DNA of 64,000 bases from AR5 sp041499965 (GCA_041499965.1 JBGQLG010000003.1:17108-81107), one strand, 5' to 3'; shown: positions 24,531 through 34,040, counted from the first letter of the stretch. Notes: generated from the sequence alone by a model not told the origin. A program made the numbers and translations.

Positions 24531-26341
24531 CGCCGGCGGCCGCCGGGCGCCCTGGGATGCCGGACCAGAGCCACCCGTCTCGGATGTCGCCCAACGCCCT
24601 GCGCGTGTTGCGGGCCCGGTATCTCAGGCGGGAGGCCGTCGGCAACATGGTCGAGGCGCCCGAGGAGCTGTTCCGTCGCGTCGCCCGCACGATCGCCCAG
24701 GCCGAGGCCCTCTTCGGGCGGGCTCGCGACGCCGAGCGTTGGCAGGAGAGGTTCGAGGCCGTCATGGTCGACGGTGACTTCCTGCCGAACTCCCCCGTAC
24801 TCATGAACGCCGGCACCCCCCTCGGGCAGCTCGCCGCGTGCTTCGTGCTGCCCGTGCAGGACTCGATGGAGTCGATCTTCGACGCGCTCAGGTCCATGGC
24901 ACTCCTGCAGCGCGCGGGAGGCGGCACCGGCTTCTCGTTCTCGGCGCTCCGTCCGCGTGGCGACGTCGTCGGCTCGACCGGCGGCGAGGCCTCGGGGCCC
25001 GTGTCGTTCATGCGGGTGTTCGACACCGCCACCGAGCACATCAAGCAGGGTGGGCGCCGTCGCGGGGCCAACATGGGCGTGCTGCGGGTGGACCACCCGG
25101 ACATCCTCGAGTTCGTGGACGCCAAGCTCGACGGCCGCAGCCTGCGGAACTTCAACCTGTCGGTGGGCGTGACCGACGATTTCATGCGGGCCGTCGAGGC
25201 CGGCCGGTCCTACGACCTGGTCCACCCGGGTCGCCAGCAGGCCACGGGGCGGCTACCCGCGCGCGACGTGTTCGAGCGGATCGTCGGCGCGGCCTGGACG
25301 GCCGGCGATCCCGGGATACTGTTCCTCGACGCGATCAATCGTGCGAACCCGCTGGCTGGGCTGGGCCCGATCGAGGCCACGAATCCCTGCGGCGAGGTCC
25401 CGCTACGGCCGTGGGAAAGCTGCATCCTCGGCTCGATCAACCTGGCCCACGTGGTGATCGGCGGGGCGGTCGACTGGCAGCGGCTCCGCGCGCTCGTCGA
25501 CACCGGTGTCCGGTTCCTCGACGACGCCATCGAGGTCAACCGCGAGCCGCTACCCCAGGTCGCCGCCGCGACCCGCGCCGCCCGCAAGATCGGCCTCGGG
25601 GTCATGGGTTTCGCCGAGTGTCTGATCCTCCTCGGTGTCGGCTACGACAGCGACGAGGCCAGCGCCTGGGCGGAGCGGCTCATCGGCTTCATCGCGGCCG
25701 AGGCGCGCGCGGCGTCGCGCCGGCTCGCGGAAGAGCGTGGCGTGTTTCCGGACTGGAGTCGTAGCATCTATGCCATCACCGGCGAGCGCGTGCGCAATGC
25801 GACCCGGCTCTCGATCGCGCCGACCGGAACGATCAGCATCATCGCCGGGACGAGCGGCGGCATCGAGCCGCTCTTCGGCCTCGCCTACCGTCGCCAGCAC
25901 ACCCTCGGCGGGGAGCCGATCGTGGAGGTCAACCCGGTCTTCCTCAGGCATGCCGAGACGCTCGGACTCGACACCGGCCGCCTGCTCGCTGACGTTCGCG
26001 TGGCCGGGCACCTCGCCGCCGTGCCGGGTGTTCCCGAGACGGTCCGTCGCCTGTTCGTCACGGCGACCGAGGTTCCCGTGCGCCGGCACCTCGCGATCCA
26101 GCACGCGTTTCAGCGCCACGTCGACAACGCGGTGTCCAAGACGATCAATCTTCCGGTCGACGCGAGCCTCGCGCAGGTGGCCGAGGCGTACCGGGAGGGC
26201 TGGCGCCTCGGTCTCAAGGGCGTGACGGTCTACCGCACCGGATCGAGGGCGGGTGAGGTGCTGACGCTCGGTGCCGAGGAGCCGCTGGAAGCGCGCGAGC
26301 TCTTCGCCAAGTGCGACCCCGGCGCCTGCCGGCTGTCGTGA
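24527..26341 (+). CDS. nrdJ: Adenosylcobalamin-dependent (class II) ribonucleotide reductase, short form
   Basis: 604 aa, the compact form without an ATP-cone. PNSPVLMNAG (~86), ACFVLPVQDSMESIF, GGGTGFSFSALRPRG, the radical-site NPCGEVPL (~286, with Cys and Glu), PTGTISIIAGTSGGIEP (~427) and a C-terminal CDPGACRLS redox Cys pair are present. It makes dNTPs independently of oxygen using vitamin B12, which fits DNA-repair demand under stress. The start overlaps the USP stop, so dNTP synthesis is in a stress operon. Confidence 0.93.
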   Translation: MTPAAAGRPGMPDQSHPSRMSPNALRVLRARYLRREAVGNMVEAPEELFRRVARTIAQAEALFGRARDAERWQERFEAVMVDGDFLPNSPVLMNAGTPLGQLAACFVLPVQDSMESIFDALRSMALLQRAGGGTGFSFSALRPRGDVVGSTGGEASGPVSFMRVFDTATEHIKQGGRRRGANMGVLRVDHPDILEFVDAKLDGRSLRNFNLSVGVTDDFMRAVEAGRSYDLVHPGRQQATGRLPARDVFERIVGAAWTAGDPGILFLDAINRANPLAGLGPIEATNPCGEVPLRPWESCILGSINLAHVVIGGAVDWQRLRALVDTGVRFLDDAIEVNREPLPQVAAATRAARKIGLGVMGFAECLILLGVGYDSDEASAWAERLIGFIAAEARAASRRLAEERGVFPDWSRSIYAITGERVRNATRLSIAPTGTISIIAGTSGGIEPLFGLAYRRQHTLGGEPIVEVNPVFLRHAETLGLDTGRLLADVRVAGHLAAVPGVPETVRRLFVTATEVPVRRHLAIQHAFQRHVDNAVSKTINLPVDASLAQVAEAYREGWRLGLKGVTVYRTGSRAGEVLTLGAEEPLEARELFAKCDPGACRLS

Positions 26342-26384
26342 CGTGCGGTCACGGCGGCCGCGGCGCCCCTTCGTTCCCTCGTCG

Positions 26385-26804
26385 TCACTCCACCTCGAGC
26401 GCGTCCTCCACGGCCCGGAGCACGTCGATATAGCTGACGATGCCGATGATCTGCCGGGTGCCGGCAGGGACCACCGGGATCGCGCCGACCTTGTGCTCGA
26501 CGAGTAGCGAGATCAGCTCGCCCATCTCGGCATCCGGCTCGACGGCGACGATGTCGGTGCTCATGATCTGGACCACCGGGAGGGTGAGCCGTCGCCGCAG
26601 GGCGTCGGCGCCTTCGTCGGTGAGCAGGCGGGTCACCTCCAGGGTGCCGATGTCTCGGTCGCTCAGCATGCCGACCAGTGCCCCGCCCTCGACGACTGGC
26701 AGGTGCCGCACGTCGAGCTCGCGCATCAGATCCCACGCCTCCGCGATGCTGGCCTGGGGCGTCACCGTCGCGGGATTCGCGGTCATCAACTCTTGGGCTA
26801 TCAT
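26385..26804 (-). CDS. Twin CBS-domain protein
   Basis: 139 aa, two CBS domains (~4-60 and ~78-135; DVRHLPVVEGGALVGMLSDRDIG and HKVGAIPVVPAGTRQIIGIVSY). It is more diverged from the other four than they are from each other. Strong AAGGAGGAG before the ATG. Monocistronic, with its own sigma-54-type promoter and palindromic upstream site; converges on nrdJ. Confidence 0.86.
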   Translation of the reverse strand: MIAQELMTANPATVTPQASIAEAWDLMRELDVRHLPVVEGGALVGMLSDRDIGTLEVTRLLTDEGADALRRRLTLPVVQIMSTDIVAVEPDAEMGELISLLVEHKVGAIPVVPAGTRQIIGIVSYIDVLRAVEDALEVE

Positions 26805-26860
26805 CGCACTCCTCCTTCAGGCGGTCGCGGTGCCATCGCTGTATCGTCACGGGCGAGTGT

Positions 26861-26875
26861 GCAAGCGACCCGCCA
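26861..26875 (-). promoter_or_regulatory. Sigma-54-type promoter of the CBS gene at 26385
   Basis: Minus-strand TGGCGG, five bases, TTGC, then ACA. Inferred start near 26849, leader ~45 nt. Confidence 0.68.
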
Positions 26876-26949
26876 GGTCGGGGTACGCGAGACTGCGCGA
26901 ATTCGCGTACGTTCGCGGCACGTGGTGGGTGGTGGTCTGCGGACGCTGC

Positions 26950-26963
26950 GCCTCATCTGGGGC
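26950..26963. promoter_or_regulatory. Palindromic activator-type site upstream of the CBS gene
   Basis: GCCTCA, two bases, TGGGGC, centred ~107 bp upstream of the inferred start. Confidence 0.58.
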
Positions 26964-27044
26964 GAGCCTGGGACACGGCGCGCCTCACGCCCCTCGCCGG
27001 CCCTTGAGCGCCTGGACATCGAGGATCGCGAGCAACCTGGTCGA

Positions 27045-28892
27045 TCACTCGTAGAGTGAATCGAGCAGCGCCGCATACCGTGCGGCCACGGCCTTGCGCT
27101 TCACCTTCTGGGTCGGCGTCATCTCGCCGGCGGCCTCGGTGAACTCGGCCGGCACGAGGGCAAATCGCTTGACCCTCGCATAGGATTGGACCTCGGCGTT
27201 CTTCGCCTCGACGATCTTCGCGACCCGCCTCACGACCTCCGGATGGCGGATGAGCTGCGCGTAGTCGCCGTCGAGAATGCCCCGGGCCCGGGCGAACCGC
27301 TGCAGCGCCTGCGGACTGAGCGCGATCAGGGCGGTGGGGTACGGCCGCCGATCACCGTAGACGAGAGCCTGGCTGATGAAGGGATCGCTGCGCAGGAGGT
27401 TCTCCAGGTGCTGGGGCGCGATGTTGACCCCGCCCGAGGTCACGATGAGATCCTTCTTGCGGTCGGTGATGTAGAGGAAGCCGTCCTCGTCGATCCGTCC
27501 GATGTCCCCCGTCTTGAACCACCCATCGGCGCCCAGGACCTGCGCGGTAGCCTCTGGCTGGTTGAGGTACCCACGGTGGGCGATGTTCGCGCCGCGCGCG
27601 AGGATCTCACCATCTGGAGCGATCCGCAGCTCGACGCCGGGAATGGGCGGGCCGACGGACCCGAGCTTGAAGCGATCGACTCGGTTGAAGGTCAGCACCG
27701 GACAGGCCTCGGTGAGCCCGTAGCCCTCCAGGATCAACACCCCGGCCGCATGGAAGAACTCGGCGAGCTCATTGCCGAGTGGCGCTCCGCCCGACACGGC
27801 GAAGCGCAGGCGGCCGCCGAGCGGCTGGCGCAGCCGGGCCAGGACCAGGTGATCCGCGAGACGATGCCGAAGACGCAGACGCCGCGGGACCGGCTCACCG
27901 GCGCGTTGCCGCCGTGACATCTCGGATCCGACGCGCATCGCCCAGGCGAACGCCCGGCGCTCGAGCCAGGTGCCGGCATCGACGCCGGCCAGGATCGCCG
28001 CGTGAAGCTTTTCGAACACCCGGGGAACGGCGAACAGGAAGTGCGGACGCACCTCGAGGAGATCGCTCCGGATCGTCTCCAGGCTGGTGGCGAAGGCGGT
28101 GACGAGGCGACGGTGCACGCCGAGGAAGGCCTCGGCCCGGGCGAAGGAGTGCGCGAGCGGGAGGAAGAGCAGGTGGACGTCGCCGGGCTGGACGCCGGGG
28201 ATGCGGGATAGCGCCACGAGGGTGGCCATGTGGTTGCCGTGGGTCTGCACCACGCCCTTGGGCTCTCCGCCGGTGCCGGAGGTGTAGACGATCGTGGCGA
28301 CGTCGGCGGGCCCCAGAGACGCGAGGCCCTCGGTGAGTCGGCTGGCCAGCTCGGGCTCTCGCGCCCGGCCGATCTGACGCAGCCGGGCCCACGTCAGCAC
28401 GGACGGATCGTCAGCCGCGTCACCGTCGATCACCACGATCTCCTGCAGCCGCGGCATCTGCGAGCGGGCGGCCAGCGCCTTCGCGAGCTGCGCCCGGTCC
28501 TCGACGATCAGCGTTCGCGCATCGGCGTCGTTGACGATGGAGGCGACCTGGGCGGACGTGTACGTCGCGTAGATCGGCACGGTCACGCAGCCCGCGGAGA
28601 GGATGGCGAAGTCGGTCTGGACCCATTCCGCGCGAGTGCCTGAGAGGAGGGCCACGGCATCCCCTCGTCGGCGGCCACGCGCGAGGAGCCCCAGGGCCAG
28701 CCCGCGCACCCGGTCGCCGACGTGCTTCCAGGTCAGCACGGTCCACGCGTCGCCCCGCTTGACCAGCTGGGCCGGCTGGCCAGCATCGGCCGCGACGCGG
28801 GTCCAGAACATCGCGCCGAGCGTGTCGTCGCTTGCCACGGGGAGTTCCAGCCTCGCCGACAGGCCACGACGGGTCTCGGCGGTGGGAGCCAT
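27045..28892 (-). CDS. Long-chain acyl-CoA synthetase (AMP-forming)
   Basis: 615 aa, typical FadD15/ACSL size. Motifs: YTSGTGGEPKGVVQTHGN (P-loop, ~196-213), EGYGLTEACPV (~375), WFKTGDIGRIDEDGFLYITDRKKDLIVTSGG (hinge and adenylate site, ~455-485) and a C-terminal lysine region TPTQKVKRK. It activates fatty acids to acyl-CoA through an acyl-AMP. No sigma-54-type promoter was found; it looks like a metabolic gene between stress loci. Confidence 0.92.
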   Translation of the reverse strand: MAPTAETRRGLSARLELPVASDDTLGAMFWTRVAADAGQPAQLVKRGDAWTVLTWKHVGDRVRGLALGLLARGRRRGDAVALLSGTRAEWVQTDFAILSAGCVTVPIYATYTSAQVASIVNDADARTLIVEDRAQLAKALAARSQMPRLQEIVVIDGDAADDPSVLTWARLRQIGRAREPELASRLTEGLASLGPADVATIVYTSGTGGEPKGVVQTHGNHMATLVALSRIPGVQPGDVHLLFLPLAHSFARAEAFLGVHRRLVTAFATSLETIRSDLLEVRPHFLFAVPRVFEKLHAAILAGVDAGTWLERRAFAWAMRVGSEMSRRQRAGEPVPRRLRLRHRLADHLVLARLRQPLGGRLRFAVSGGAPLGNELAEFFHAAGVLILEGYGLTEACPVLTFNRVDRFKLGSVGPPIPGVELRIAPDGEILARGANIAHRGYLNQPEATAQVLGADGWFKTGDIGRIDEDGFLYITDRKKDLIVTSGGVNIAPQHLENLLRSDPFISQALVYGDRRPYPTALIALSPQALQRFARARGILDGDYAQLIRHPEVVRRVAKIVEAKNAEVQSYARVKRFALVPAEFTEAAGEMTPTQKVKRKAVAARYAALLDSLYE

Positions 28893-28934
28893 TCGCTCCC
28901 ACCGCCGAGCCGCGGCCGAGGCGGGATGGCGCCG

Positions 28935-29010
28935 TCAGGCGCTCAGCCTGACCTTCAGCTCGTCCTGGAAGTGAAGCGCCAGATGGTCCACGATGCGCTT
29001 GTCGGATTCT
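28935..29010 (-). other. Short coding-like tail without a start codon
   Basis: One minus-strand frame reads KRIVDHLALHFQDELKVRL before a stop, with coding-like third positions, but no start codon precedes it in frame. It may be the end of a lost gene upstream of the acyl-CoA ligase. I do not recognise it. Confidence 0.2.
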
Positions 29011-29065
29011 TCAGCATCTCGGCCTCCTGTTCTGTGTCCATGCCGGGACTGTGGTCATCGGTCCG

Positions 29066-29293
29066 TCACGCCGTCTCGGCCAGGCATCGGGTCACCTCAT
29101 CGACGCGATCCGCGGCGCGCAAGCGCAGCGGCGCGATGCCGCGGTGGAAGAAGTCGCACATGATCCGATTGGCGTCCGCCCAGCTGTCGGTCGACACCGC
29201 GGTGTGGTGCGCGCACAGCGCCTCGCCCCCCACCATCTGTTGCCCACACACCGAGCACAGGCTCGTCACGATCAGATCTTGAAGTCTCGGCAC
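29066..29293 (-). CDS. Small Cys/His-motif protein of unknown function
   Basis: 75 aa. It begins with CSVCGQQMVGGEALCAHH, a possible Cys3His zinc site, followed by ANRIMCDFFHRGIAPLRL. It starts with GTG, preceded by a GAGGG-type site and a sigma-54-type promoter ~18 nt away. The compact conserved look and promoter support a real gene. Confidence 0.55.
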   Translation of the reverse strand: MPRLQDLIVTSLCSVCGQQMVGGEALCAHHTAVSTDSWADANRIMCDFFHRGIAPLRLRAADRVDEVTRCLAETA

Positions 29294-29322
29294 CGTGGAC
29301 CCTCACGTACGCCAACGCCGGT

Positions 29323-29337
29323 GCATCAGCGATGCCG
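29323..29337 (-). promoter_or_regulatory. Sigma-54-type promoter of the 75-aa Cys/His protein
   Basis: Minus-strand CGGCAT, five bases, ATGC, then ACC. Inferred start near 29311. Only a single TGGGGC half-site (around 29420) is visible upstream. Confidence 0.58.
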
Positions 29338-29473
29338 GAGTCGAACGCTGGAGTTTCGAATGCTTCGCCGCCGCGCGGCGGCGGCGGCGAGGCATCGGAT
29401 TCCCATGTGTCCCGGCCTCGCCCCACGGCGCGGGATCGCCCGGCCCAGCCGTCGCACCGTTCCTGGCATCACC

Positions 29474-29767
29474 TCACGCCGGGAGCACGAGCTCGAAGCG
29501 TTCCCACGGGATGGCGGTCCAGGTCTCGGTGTGGCCGTGCCCGTACGAGCGAATGACGGCCACGACCTTGGACGCCACGATCTCGTCGGGCGCCTCGAAG
29601 ATGTCGAGGTAGTCGCAGGGGCCAAGGATTGCGTAGTTGGCCACCCACTTCACCTGCGGACAGTCCTGGCGGATGTGATCGGCGACGGCACGTTCCAGGC
29701 GCTTGAGCTCGCCGGGCATCTTCACCGCCTCGGGCGTCAGTCGGGTCAGGACCACGTACGTTGGCAT
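29474..29767 (-). CDS. GYD-domain protein
   Basis: 97 aa, the size of the GYD family. MPTYVVLTRLTPEAVK, then GPCDYLDIFEAPDEIVASKVVAVIR; the family's Gly-Tyr-Asp is Cys-Asp-Tyr here. The fold is ferredoxin-like and the function is unknown. It lies 27 bp after ligA on the same strand, so it is probably at the end of the polX-ligA transcript. Confidence 0.82.
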   Translation of the reverse strand: MPTYVVLTRLTPEAVKMPGELKRLERAVADHIRQDCPQVKWVANYAILGPCDYLDIFEAPDEIVASKVVAVIRSYGHGHTETWTAIPWERFELVLPA

Positions 29768-29794
29768 GTTCGTTCTCCTCTCACGGGCCTCTTG

Positions 29795-31798
29795 TTATTC
29801 GGCTCTTCGTAGCAGCGCCTCGAACTTGGCCGGGCCGAGCGTGGGAACGCCGAGCCGCTTCGCGTCCTCCCGCTGTCGGCCCGGCGACCCGCCGACCACG
29901 ACGTAGTCGGTGCGCCGCGACACCCTGTCGGTGACGCGACCCCCGCGCGCCTCGATGCGTGCCGCCGCCTCGGCGCGGGTCAGGCCGGGAAGGGCACCGG
30001 TCAGGACGACGGTGCGGCCGGTGAGGGGGCCGCGCGCGGCGGGCGCCGCCTCGGTCATCGTCACACCGGCCTCCCGCAGCCGGCGCACCGTGGCGCGGTT
30101 GCCGCCGTCGGCGAAGAACTTCACGACCGATTCCGCGATGGCGGCACCGATGCCCCGGAGGTCGGCCAGCGCGTTGGCGGAGGCGGTGGCCAGCCGGTCC
30201 AGCGTTCGGAAGCGGCGGGCGAGGAGACGCGCGAGGTGCTCGCCGACCAGCCGGATCCCCAGCCCATTGAGGAGCCGGGCCAGACCACGCGAGCGCGAGG
30301 CCGCGATGGCGGCGAGGAGGTTCCGGGCCGACCGCGGCCCGAACCCTTCGAGGGCTTCCAGCTCGGCCGCCTGCAGCCGGTAGAGATCGGCGAAGTCGCG
30401 CACGAGGCCGCGCTCGACGAGCTGGTCGATGACCGCGTCGCCCAGGTGCTCGATGTCCATGGCTCGTCGCGAGCCGAAGTGGCGCAGACGCTCCTTGAGT
30501 TGGGCCGGGCACGCGCTGTTGACGCACCGCCAGTACGCCTCGCCCTCGGGCCGCAGCGTGAGGCCGCCGCAGGCCGGGCACCGGCACGGGAAGCGAAACG
30601 CGCGAGCGTCCGGGGGCCGCCGGGCGCGCACGACCCGCACGAGGTAGGGAATCACGTCGCCGGCGCGTTCCAGCAGCACGGTGTCGCCCACGCGGACGTC
30701 CTTGCCGGCGGTCTCGTCCTCGTTGTGGAGGCTCACGTTGCGGATGACGACGCCGCCGGCCTCGACGGGATCGAGGCGGGCGACCGGCGTGAGGATCCCC
30801 GTCTTGCCGACCTGGACGTCGATCGCCCGCACGCGCGTGGTGGCCTGGCGGGCCGCGAACTTCAGGGCCATCGCCCAGCGCGGGTGGTGGCCGGTCGCGC
30901 CGAGCCGCCGTTGCTGGACCAGCGCATCGACCTTCACGACCATCCCGTCGGCGTCGTAGGGGAGGCGCCCGCGCTCGCGGCCGAGGCGGGCCGCGTAGGC
31001 CAGGACGTCCTCGATCCGCTCCGCGCGCACGTTGCGCGGGTTGACCGGCAGCCCCGCCGCCTGGCACGCGGTCAGCGACTGCCAGTGCGAGTTGAAGCCG
31101 GGGCCGCTCGCGTAGCTCACGTGGTAGACGAGGAAGTCGAGCGGGCGCCGCGCGGTGACCGTCGCGTCTTTCTGACGCAGCGACCCGGCCGCCGCGTTGC
31201 GCGGATTGGCGAACGTGGGCTCATCCCGGCGCTCCAGCGTGCGGTTGAGCCGCGCGAACGCCGCGCGCGTCATGAAGACCTCGCCGCGGACCTCGAGCTC
31301 GTCGAGGCGGGCGGGGGCCCCGCGCAGCGTCGCCGGCACGGCGGGCAGGGTGCGCACATTGGCGGTGACGTCCTCGCCCGTGCGCCCGTCGCCGCGGGTG
31401 GCGCCGCGCACGAGCCGTCCGTGCCGGTAGAGGAGCGCGACGCCCAGGCCATCCACCTTGGGCTCGCACACCCAGGTCACCCGCTGACCGGGCAGCCCCT
31501 GCCGGACCCGGCGCTCGAAGTCGTGCACCGCGGCCGGGTCGCTCGCGCTGTCGAGCGAGAGCATCGCCACCCGGTGCTCGACCGGCCGGAACGCCGGCGC
31601 GCCGGCCACGCGCTGCGTCGGACTGTCCGGAGTGACGAGATCGGGAAACCGGCGCTCGAGATCGGCCAGCTCGTGGACGAGCGCGTCGTACTCGGCGTCG
31701 GAGATCTCCGGCCGCGTCTCCACGTAGTAGAGGCGGTCGTGGCGCCGGATGTCTCGGCGCCGGCGCGCGATCCGTCGGCCGGCGACGGCCCTGCTCAT
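29795..31798 (-). CDS. ligA: NAD-dependent DNA ligase
   Basis: 667 aa, full length. Ia domain (YYVETRPEISDAEYD), adenylation domain with the catalytic lysine in CEPKVDGLGVALLY (~112), a four-Cys zinc finger (CPAC then CVNSAC), HhH region (GFGPRSARNLL, LRGIGAAIAESV) and a C-terminal BRCT domain (GRTVVLTGALPGLTRAEA). It seals nicks using NAD+. The start overlaps the polX stop (ATGA). A housekeeping copy may exist elsewhere. Confidence 0.96.
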   Translation of the reverse strand: MSRAVAGRRIARRRRDIRRHDRLYYVETRPEISDAEYDALVHELADLERRFPDLVTPDSPTQRVAGAPAFRPVEHRVAMLSLDSASDPAAVHDFERRVRQGLPGQRVTWVCEPKVDGLGVALLYRHGRLVRGATRGDGRTGEDVTANVRTLPAVPATLRGAPARLDELEVRGEVFMTRAAFARLNRTLERRDEPTFANPRNAAAGSLRQKDATVTARRPLDFLVYHVSYASGPGFNSHWQSLTACQAAGLPVNPRNVRAERIEDVLAYAARLGRERGRLPYDADGMVVKVDALVQQRRLGATGHHPRWAMALKFAARQATTRVRAIDVQVGKTGILTPVARLDPVEAGGVVIRNVSLHNEDETAGKDVRVGDTVLLERAGDVIPYLVRVVRARRPPDARAFRFPCRCPACGGLTLRPEGEAYWRCVNSACPAQLKERLRHFGSRRAMDIEHLGDAVIDQLVERGLVRDFADLYRLQAAELEALEGFGPRSARNLLAAIAASRSRGLARLLNGLGIRLVGEHLARLLARRFRTLDRLATASANALADLRGIGAAIAESVVKFFADGGNRATVRRLREAGVTMTEAAPAARGPLTGRTVVLTGALPGLTRAEAAARIEARGGRVTDRVSRRTDYVVVGGSPGRQREDAKRLGVPTLGPAKFEALLRRAE

Positions 31799-33516
31799 CG
31801 CCCGTGCCGCTGCGCCCACGCGCGCACCTTCGCGACGGGCCAGGTGTTCACGACGGCGCCCTTGCCGACCCAGGCCCGGCGGGCCGTCAGCACGCCGAGC
31901 TCCATCGAGGCGAGGTGGTCGAGCATGTGCGTGTCGGTGTCGATGGCGAGCAGGACGCCGCGCTCGTGCGCGCGCCGGGCCTGGACGTCGTTGAGGTCCA
32001 GTCGCGTCGGGTAGGCGTTGATCTCGAGCGCCTTGTCGTGGCGCCTGGCCGCGCCGAGCACCCGCTCGAGGTCGACCGCGTAGGCCTCGCGCTCGCCGAG
32101 GAGCCGGCCTGAAGGATGGGCGAGGATGTCCACGTGCGGGTTGGCGAGCGCGCGGCACAGCCGTCGCGTCATCTCGGGCCTGGGCTGCTTGAACCGTCCG
32201 TGGACGGCGGCGACGACGAAGTCCAGGCCGGCGAGCACCGCGTCGGGGTAATCCATGGAGCCGTCGGGCAAGATGTCGCACTCGGTGCCGGCGAGGACGG
32301 TGATGTCCTTCGACTTCCGGGCCGCCGCGCGCACCTTCGCGACGTGAGCGCGCAGCTCGTCGAGTGAGAGACCGCCCGCGACGCGGGCCGACCGGCTGTG
32401 GTCGGAGACGACGACGTATGCATAGCCCCGCTGGCGCGCAGCGGCCACCAGGGCCTCGATCGTGGCGTGACCGTCGGAGGCCTTGGTGTGGCAATGCAGA
32501 TCGCCGCAGATGTCGTCGAGGGCGACGAGCGCCGGCAACCGGCCGGCGAGCGCCGCCTCCACCTCGCCCGTGTCCTCCCGCAGCTCGGGCGGGATCCACG
32601 GCAGGTCGATGGCCGCGTACACCTCTTCCTCGGTGGCGCCGGCCACGCGCCGGCCGCTCGACTCGCGGAACAGGCCGTACTCCGAGAGCGTGAAGCCCTT
32701 GCGCACCGCCATCTCCCGGATGCGGATGTTGTGCTGCTTGGAGCCGGTGAAGTAGAGGAGCGCGGCGCCGAAGCACTCGGGCTCCATCACCCGAAGGTCC
32801 ACCTGGATGCCCTCGCGGTGGCGGATCGACCCCTTGGTGGTGCCGTGCTCGAGTACCTCGGCGACGTCGGGCAACGCTACGAAGGCATCCATCACGACGC
32901 GTGGGTGGTCGGAGGTGACCAGCAGGTCGATGTCGCCGACGGTCTCGCGGCCCCGGCGGACGGAGCCGGCCAGGGCGATTGCTTTCACGCCGCGCGCGCG
33001 TCGCAGCGCCTCGACCAACGCGCGGCCGATGGGCAGCGCCCGGCCGAGCGGCATCCGCGCCTGGCCCCCGCGCACCAGGGCGATGCCGCGCAGGATGATC
33101 TGTTCGGTCCGGGCCTGGATGCCGGGCAGCCCCCGCAGGCGGCCAGCGCGCGCGGCCTTGTCCAGTCGGTCCACGCCGGTGATGCCCTTGCGGTGCAGGC
33201 GCATTGCCATCTTCGGCCCGATGCCCGGCACGTTCATGAGCGCGACGACGCCGGCGGGGATTCTCTTCGTGGCCCGGTCGATGTCGCGGACGTGCCCGGA
33301 CTTCAGATACTCGGCGATCTTGCCGGCCAGGTCGGCGCCCACGCCCGGGATCTCGTCGAGCCGGTCCGTGCGAGCCAGCGTCTCGACGTCCTCCCGCAGC
33401 GACTCGAGGTTCTGGGCGGCGCGCCGGTAGGCGCGGATGCGAAAGACGTTCTCTTCCTTCAGCTCGAGCACGTCGGCCATGAGGTTGAAGAGCCGCGCCA
33501 CCTCGAAGTTCTTCAT
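31795..33516 (-). CDS. polX: Family X DNA polymerase with PHP domain
   Basis: 573 aa. N-terminal 8-kDa HhH domain (~1-90, GVGADLAGKIAEYL; GIGPKMAMRLHRKG), palm with the metal aspartates in AGSVRRGRETVGDIDLL (~183-199) and VDLRV, then a C-terminal PHP domain (~325-570) with DLHCHTKASDG, VSDHSRS, GTECDI and DTDTHMLDHL. Bacterial PolX fills gaps in base-excision repair, with PHP giving 3'-5' exonuclease and AP-endonuclease activities. Coupled to ligA. Confidence 0.96.
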   Translation of the reverse strand: MKNFEVARLFNLMADVLELKEENVFRIRAYRRAAQNLESLREDVETLARTDRLDEIPGVGADLAGKIAEYLKSGHVRDIDRATKRIPAGVVALMNVPGIGPKMAMRLHRKGITGVDRLDKAARAGRLRGLPGIQARTEQIILRGIALVRGGQARMPLGRALPIGRALVEALRRARGVKAIALAGSVRRGRETVGDIDLLVTSDHPRVVMDAFVALPDVAEVLEHGTTKGSIRHREGIQVDLRVMEPECFGAALLYFTGSKQHNIRIREMAVRKGFTLSEYGLFRESSGRRVAGATEEEVYAAIDLPWIPPELREDTGEVEAALAGRLPALVALDDICGDLHCHTKASDGHATIEALVAAARQRGYAYVVVSDHSRSARVAGGLSLDELRAHVAKVRAAARKSKDITVLAGTECDILPDGSMDYPDAVLAGLDFVVAAVHGRFKQPRPEMTRRLCRALANPHVDILAHPSGRLLGEREAYAVDLERVLGAARRHDKALEINAYPTRLDLNDVQARRAHERGVLLAIDTDTHMLDHLASMELGVLTARRAWVGKGAVVNTWPVAKVRAWAQRHGR

Positions 33517-33535
33517 GGGCTGGATTGAGTGGGAT

Positions 33536-33550
33536 GCAGGAGTAGTGCCC
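33536..33550 (-). promoter_or_regulatory. Possible sigma-54-type promoter of polX-ligA
   Basis: Minus-strand GGGCAC, five bases, CTGC. The first base is off-consensus. Inferred start near 33524, 8 nt before the ATG. A GCCTCA/TGGGGC pair with one-base spacing lies at 33647-33659, ~129 bp upstream. Confidence 0.45.
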
Positions 33551-33689
33551 CACGGCCACCGGCCGGGTGGGTCGATGAATCGCGGCGTTGCGCGGCCGAC
33601 CCGTCACGGGGCGCCCGGCCGCAGGATGGCCGGGGAGGGCGTCGGCGCCTCAGTGGGGCGTCGGATCCTCAACGCCCGGAAGGAGACCA

Positions 33690-33785
33690 TGCGGCGGTCG
33701 CCCAACGCCCCGCGGGTCCTCGAGGCGCGGTATCTCCGGCGGGACGCGGCCCGCCGCGTGATCGGGGTGCCCGAGGAGCTTTCCG
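33690..33785 (+). pseudogene. N-terminal remnant of nrdJ
   Basis: From ATG 33690 the frame reads RSPNAPRVLEARYLRRDA then GVPEEL, matching the intact NrdJ N-terminus at 24527 (SPNALRVLRARYLRREA, EAPEEL). Similarity stops abruptly after PEEL, and the rest of the gene is absent. GGAAGGAGACC still precedes the ATG. It lies directly upstream of the second BON/USP locus, marking a duplication followed by loss. Confidence 0.75.
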
Positions 33786-33847
33786 CCGTCGGAAGTCAGA
33801 GCAGGGCCTCCTCGGAGCTTCTCTCCGCGGCGAGTCGGCGCAATCGC

Positions 33848-33873
33848 TGGGGCAGCGGCGCCTCACGTGAGGC
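33848..33873. promoter_or_regulatory. Triple half-site activator region, second BON locus
   Basis: TGGGGC, six bases, GCCTCA, two bases, TGAGGC. GCGCCTCACGTGAGGCGC (33858-33875) is a perfect 18-bp palindrome centred ~98 bp upstream of the inferred start; same architecture as 23533-23559 although the bases differ. Confidence 0.68.
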
Positions 33874-33938
33874 GCTCACGCTCCGTTCTCGGACTCGGCG
33901 ATGTTGCGGAACTCCGAGATTCTTCACGGATTCCGCGT

Positions 33939-33953
33939 TGGCAACACCGATGC
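33939..33953 (+). promoter_or_regulatory. Sigma-54-type promoter of the three-BON gene
   Basis: TGGCAA, five bases, ATGC, then ACT. Inferred start near 33965, leader ~76 nt. Confidence 0.7.
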
Positions 33954-34040
33954 ACTCTGTCCACCGTGTTCGAGCACCAGTCACACGGGCCACCCACGGT
34001 CCCCGGACGGACGTCGGGGTGAGACACGGAGGAGAGGGTC

